DNA of 43,724 bases from NCBI GenBank assembly GCA_934463345.1, contig CAKSJL010000006.1, forward strand, positions 1 to 43,724, written 5' to 3'. A program made the position numbers and the translations under genes. Source of the stretch: an uncultured Oscillospiraceae bacterium (GTDB lineage: Bacteria; Bacillota; Clostridia; Oscillospirales; Ruminococcaceae). Positions 40,758 to 43,724 of this stretch are shown here, one piece after another; within the stretch, counting starts at the first letter, position 1, and each line of letters starts with the position of its first letter. The notes beneath the pieces were generated by a model that saw nothing but the letters and a program-made list of their open reading frames with translations, was not told the DNA's origin and searched no databases.

Positions 40758-41996
40758 ATGAATGCTGATATCGGATTTATGCTTATCTGTTCGGCGCTTG
40801 TATTTTTTATGACGCCGGGTCTGGCATGCTTTTACGGAGGACTTGTAAGAAAGAAAAATACTGTTAATACGATGATGACATCTATCTTCATTATCGGTAC
40901 AGGCATTGTAATGTGGGTGCTTTTTGGTTATTCTCTTTCATTTTCACCGACTGAAAACGGATTTATTGGAAATCTGAACTGGTTTGGTCTTGAGGGCGTT
41001 TCGCTTGATAAGGGGTATACGGACAGTGCGGCTATACCTAATATGGTTTTCTGCTGCTTCCAGATGATGTTTGCTATTATCACTCCGGCGCTTATTACTG
41101 GTGCAGTTGCAGGAAGAATGAAGTTTAAGTCACTTTTTGTATTTATTATTCTCTGGTCTGCTGTTGTTTATTATCCGCTGGCTCATATGGTCTGGGCACA
41201 GGATGGTATACTTGGACTTGACGGAATCGGCGCTCTTGATTTTGCCGGCGGCGATGTTGTACATATCAGCTCGGGCGTTTCAGCTCTTGTACTTTGTATT
41301 CTTCTCGGAAAGAGAAAGGATTATGACCATGCGGCATACCGCATTCACAATATTCCGACAGTTATGATCGGCGCTTCGCTTCTTATGTTCGGCTGGTTCG
41401 GATTCAATGCCGGTTCTGCACTTGAAGCAAACGGTCAGGCAGCTCATGCATTTATGACAACCGCAGCTTCCTCAGCAGCAGCACTTCTTTCATGGATGAT
41501 GTGTGACGTTATCAAAAACAAAAAACCGACTCTTATTGGTGCATGTACAGGTATAGTTGCAGGTCTTGTAGGAATTACTCCTGGCGCAGGCTTTGTTCCG
41601 ATTTGGGCTGCACTGCTTATAGGCTTTACAACAAGTCCGGTATGCTTTATCATGATTTCATACGGAAAAAGAAAGTTCGGTTTTGACGATGCGCTTGACG
41701 CTTTCAGCTGTCATGGTACAGGCGGTATCTGGGGCGGTCTGCTTACAGGTATATTTGCAAAAGAATCTGTCGGCGGTTATGACGGTGCGATCTTTGGAGA
41801 CTGGGCGCAGTTCGGAGCACAGGCAGCAGGTATAGGTATAACAATAGTTATTGCAGTTGTTGGTACGCTTATTTGCTATGGTATTACAAGACTTGTTACA
41901 GGAAAAATCAGAGTTGACGCAAAGGATGAAATGCTTGGTCTTGATATTACGCAGCATGGCGAATCAGCTTATCCGTCATTTAATGGTCTTGAATAA
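40758..41996 (+). CDS. amt: ammonium transporter Amt
   Basis: This 412-residue, 11-helix trimeric ammonium channel is complete. It has MTPGLACFYGGLVRKKN at the N terminus, AHMVWAQDGILG, the pore His in VHISSGVSAL and SCHGTGGIWGGLLTG, and FGWFGFNAGSA. No signal peptide is evident. ATG 40758 was chosen (GGAGG 8 bases upstream); an upstream in-frame GTG lies inside the leader hairpin. It pairs with glnK 23 bases downstream, as in almost all bacteria. Expression probably depends on nitrogen status through the attenuator-like hairpin in the leader. Confidence 0.96.
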   Translation: MNADIGFMLICSALVFFMTPGLACFYGGLVRKKNTVNTMMTSIFIIGTGIVMWVLFGYSLSFSPTENGFIGNLNWFGLEGVSLDKGYTDSAAIPNMVFCCFQMMFAIITPALITGAVAGRMKFKSLFVFIILWSAVVYYPLAHMVWAQDGILGLDGIGALDFAGGDVVHISSGVSALVLCILLGKRKDYDHAAYRIHNIPTVMIGASLLMFGWFGFNAGSALEANGQAAHAFMTTAASSAAALLSWMMCDVIKNKKPTLIGACTGIVAGLVGITPGAGFVPIWAALLIGFTTSPVCFIMISYGKRKFGFDDALDAFSCHGTGGIWGGLLTGIFAKESVGGYDGAIFGDWAQFGAQAAGIGITIVIAVVGTLICYGITRLVTGKIRVDAKDEMLGLDITQHGESAYPSFNGLE

Positions 41997-42019
41997 TTAC
42001 AGAATTGGAGTGCTGAAAT

Positions 42020-42403
42020 ATGTCAAATGAAGAAAAGAATTCAACGCTTATAAAAATAGAAGCAATTGTAAGAGAGGAAGCGTATCAGGATGTAAAAAAT
42101 GCGCTTTCAGAAATCGGAGTAAACGGAATTACAGTTTATCAGGTTGTCGGCTGTGGGGTTCAGCGAGGAATGTCTGAATATGTAAGAGGACAAAAGGTTG
42201 ATGTTCAGGTTCTTCCGAAGATAAAGTTTGAAATCGTTGTTTCCTCGGAGGAATGGGAAGCAAAGACGATAGAAACCATCAGAAAGGCTGCACAGACAGG
42301 AAATCCGGGAGATGGTAAAATATTTAGTTACTATATCCGTCAGGCTGTAAAGATAAGAACCGGTGAAACGGGTTACGATGCTGTTCAGTCAACTGAGGAT
42401 TAA
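42020..42403 (+). CDS. glnK: PII signal protein GlnK
   Basis: This 127-residue PII protein binds ATP/ADP and 2-oxoglutarate and plugs the Amt channel under nitrogen sufficiency. The T-loop reads GCGVQRGMSEYVRGQKVDV and the B-loop TGNPGDGKIF. Aligned without gaps to E. coli GlnB, the uridylylated Tyr51 position is Val, and a Tyr (Y54 here) sits one residue earlier. Conserved Q in the T-loop (VQRG) needed for 2-oxoglutarate binding is kept. Start ATG 42020 follows GGAGTG. It shares the amt transcript, which ends at 42451-42479. Confidence 0.95.
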   Translation: MSNEEKNSTLIKIEAIVREEAYQDVKNALSEIGVNGITVYQVVGCGVQRGMSEYVRGQKVDVQVLPKIKFEIVVSSEEWEAKTIETIRKAAQTGNPGDGKIFSYYIRQAVKIRTGETGYDAVQSTED

Positions 42404-42450
42404 TCAAAAAATATCAATGTTAATTGCATAAAGATTGTGCAAGATTCTTA

Positions 42451-42479
42451 AGGATGCTCTTTATGGGGCATCCTTTTTG
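42451..42479 (+). terminator. terminator of amt-glnK
   Basis: AAGGATGC (42451-42458) pairs with GCATCCTT (42469-42476), followed directly by a T-run (CCTTTTTG). Confidence 0.88.
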
Positions 42480-42595
42480 TTTGCGGTTTAAAGTTCTGCT
42501 GTACAATTGCTGAAAACAATGTAGCAAAAACGCATATCAGGTCATAAAATAAAAACAGAGGGCAATGCTCTCAATAAAGTAAAGGAGGTCTTTTT

Positions 42596-42868
42596 TTGGA
42601 TTTCAGTATGTTTGAAAACATGAGATTTAACACTGATAGTGTATCTGCTCAGCCAGTTCGGAACAACGGCAGAAATAATCAATCTGAATCGGAAATGATG
42701 AGCCGTTTTCCGTCTGAAACGCCGCTTGCAATGGCATACGTTCCGTTTCAGCACTGGTCAGAGGTATACAGTGAAGAGGAAGCACTGAAGTCGGGAACAT
42801 TATTCCCGGAGCTGGATCTTCCTTTTGCACCGGAGGGAGGATGTCATGGACAAAGACAGACTTTTTAA
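42596..42868 (+). CDS. cotJA: spore coat protein CotJA
   Basis: This 90-residue protein has a Pro-rich C-terminal half with PLAMAYVPFQHWSEVYSEEEALKSGTLFPELDLPF, the CotJA signature. The start is TTG 42596, supported by a strong AAAGGAGG exactly 7 bases upstream. First gene of the cotJABC coat operon, which is expressed in the mother cell in sporulating relatives. The last 23 bases overlap cotJB. No clear sigma-E promoter is visible. Confidence 0.9.
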   Translation: MDFSMFENMRFNTDSVSAQPVRNNGRNNQSESEMMSRFPSETPLAMAYVPFQHWSEVYSEEEALKSGTLFPELDLPFAPEGGCHGQRQTF

Positions 42869-43097
42869 GACTATTCAGATGTATGGTTTTGCAATTGATG
42901 AGATCGTGCTTTACCTTGACACACACCCGAATTGCAGAAATGCTCTGAATTTTTATCATAAATACAATGAATTAAGACGTTCAGCAATTGAAGAGTATAA
43001 CAGACTTTATGGTCCGCTTACTGCCGGAGAGGTAAAAAGCAATGAAACCTGGACCTGGACGCATGAGCCATGGCCATGGGAAAGGAGCTGTGACTAA
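42846..43097 (+). CDS. cotJB: spore coat protein CotJB
   Basis: This 83-residue CotJB has LFKTIQMYGFAIDEIVLYLDTHPNCRNALNFYHKYNELR and the C-terminal WTWTHEPWPWE motif. ATG 42846 has GGAGGGAGG 4-5 bases upstream. It overlaps cotJA by 23 bases and shares bases with the cotJC start (TAATG). Intact, with all conserved motifs. Confidence 0.93.
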   Translation: MDKDRLFKTIQMYGFAIDEIVLYLDTHPNCRNALNFYHKYNELRRSAIEEYNRLYGPLTAGEVKSNETWTWTHEPWPWERSCD

Positions 43098-43300
43098 TGT
43101 GGATTTATGAGAAAAAGCTTCAGCATCCTGTTAATATAAAAAATTCAAACCCGAAGCTGGCAAAATTTATCATATCGCAGCTTGGAGGACCAGACGGTGA
43201 AATGGCTGCATCTATGAGATATCTCAATCAGAGATATGCTGCTCCATATGGAGAGGTTAAGGGCGTTTTGACGGATATAGGTGTATCTGTATCGGTATAG
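43097..43300 (+). pseudogene. cotJC: truncated CotJC (Mn-catalase-like coat protein)
   Basis: The frame begins like a normal CotJC: MWIYEKKLQHPVNIKNSNPK, IISQLGGPDGEMAASMRYLNQRYAAPY, GVLTDIG. It stops after 67 residues; complete CotJC is about 190. After TDIG it reads VSVSV and ends, where the family continues with the TEELAHLEM metal-binding helix. Only part of the four-helix bundle, without most of the di-manganese ligands, remains. No remnant of the missing part is seen in any frame before the terminator at 43310, so the 3' two thirds are deleted rather than frameshifted. Start and ribosome binding site are intact. Confidence 0.85.
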
Positions 43301-43309
43301 CACATACAA

Positions 43310-43359
43310 AAAACGCTCCTGTTTACACTACATGTAAATAGAAACGTTTTATTTTTTTT
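43310..43359. terminator. terminator of cotJ, convergent with the XRE gene
   Basis: AAAACG (43310-43315)/CGTTTT (43345-43350) and TTTACA/TGTAAA (43322-43338) form an interrupted stem, followed by a T8 tract (plus strand). It overlaps the 3' end of the XRE gene. Confidence 0.7.
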
Positions 43360-43696
43360 GCTTATTAAATTCATCACGGATTTTGAGAAGTTCAACATAT
43401 TTCTTCAAATCCTGCAAGCTCTCATTTGAAAGATAAATGCTGTCATTCATCAGATTCGCAATAAATTCAGGGTATTGCTTGTTTGGAAGTTCAACGGAAC
43501 TTGCACCTATGAGATAATCAACCGTTACAAAATAATATAATGCAAGGGAATAGAGCATATCAATATTAGGCTCTCTTATGCCACATTCATAGTTGCTGAG
43601 AAGTTTTCTTGATATACATAAATCGTCCGCAACTTGTTGCTGAGTGCGATTCATTTTTCTCCGAAGTTCTTTCAAGCGTTCTGGAAGTAAACTCAT
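43349..43696 (-). CDS. XRE-family transcription regulator
   Basis: This 115-residue protein has an N-terminal HTH_3 domain (residues ~6-60: LKELRRKMNRTQQQVADDLCISRKLLSNYECGIREPNIDMLYSLALYYFVTVDYLIG), typical of Cro/CI-like repressors. The C-terminal ~50 residues are acidic and helical (DLKKYVELLKIRDEF), without a known sensor. Start ATG 43696 is preceded by GGTGATG. Targets are unknown; convergence with cotJ gives no functional link. The C terminus overlaps the cotJ terminator. Confidence 0.88.
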   Translation of the reverse strand: MSLLPERLKELRRKMNRTQQQVADDLCISRKLLSNYECGIREPNIDMLYSLALYYFVTVDYLIGASSVELPNKQYPEFIANLMNDSIYLSNESLQDLKKYVELLKIRDEFNKQKK

Positions 43697-43724
43697 TTTT
43701 CATCACCATTTACTATTATAATTG

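Overview
The window looks like chromosome of a low-GC Gram-positive anaerobe of the class Clostridia, most likely a Ruminococcus-like member of the Oscillospiraceae/Ruminococcaceae. Three secreted BspA-type leucine-rich-repeat proteins end in type I dockerins, which points to cellulosome-style assembly. Other pointers are a glgB-glgC-glgD-glgA cluster with the clostridial GlgD paralogue, spoIIE and cotJ sporulation genes, and strong sigma-A promoters with 17-base spacers almost everywhere. Species assignment is inference; no 16S rRNA is present.

Layout. 1-1.35 kb: 3' part of an LRR-dockerin gene cut by the window edge. 1.35-2.67 kb: non-coding block with a promoter-terminator unit that predicts a small RNA of about 195 nt (+), and a tRNA-Met/tRNA-Glu operon (-) followed by a nested hairpin. 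2.67-9.7 kb: compact phage-type module (small and large terminase, portal, HK97-type capsid, prohead protease, connector and tail genes). All its frames are open, but I see no integrase, tail tube, tape measure or lysis genes. 9.8-12.3 kb: two related LRR-dockerin genes. 12.5-16.0 kb: heterodimeric ABC exporter-fold pair. 16.2-17.7 kb: Crp/Fnr regulator divergent from a 4Fe-4S protein. 17.7-20.1 kb: trmN6-rsmI-pyridoxal kinase operon. 20.2-23.8 kb: ferrous iron locus feoA-feoA-feoB plus a Cys-rich membrane protein. 24-27.8 kb: dCMP deaminase, rsmA, spoIIE. 28.2-34.1 kb: glycogen operon. 34.3 kb: rpmE. 34.8-40.5 kb: TetR-controlled ABC exporter and a second three-gene ABC-2 transporter. 40.6-42.4 kb: amt-glnK with an attenuator-like leader. 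42.6-43.3 kb: cotJA-cotJB and a truncated cotJC. 43.4-43.7 kb: XRE regulator.

Three cross-window patterns matter most. (1) Five copies of a palindromic element of about 111 bp (MITE/REP-like) are scattered through the window, and three of them start exactly on the last base of a gene's TAA stop codon. (2) A dyad GTTAG-N6-CTAAC recurs at the feo promoter, between feoA and feoB, and in the leader of the ABC pair, which predicts one iron-responsive regulon. (3) The capsid/packaging module is intact but incomplete as a phage, and could be a domesticated or satellite-like system.

No database search was possible. Family names rest on motif and sequence recognition, and folds were judged by eye.
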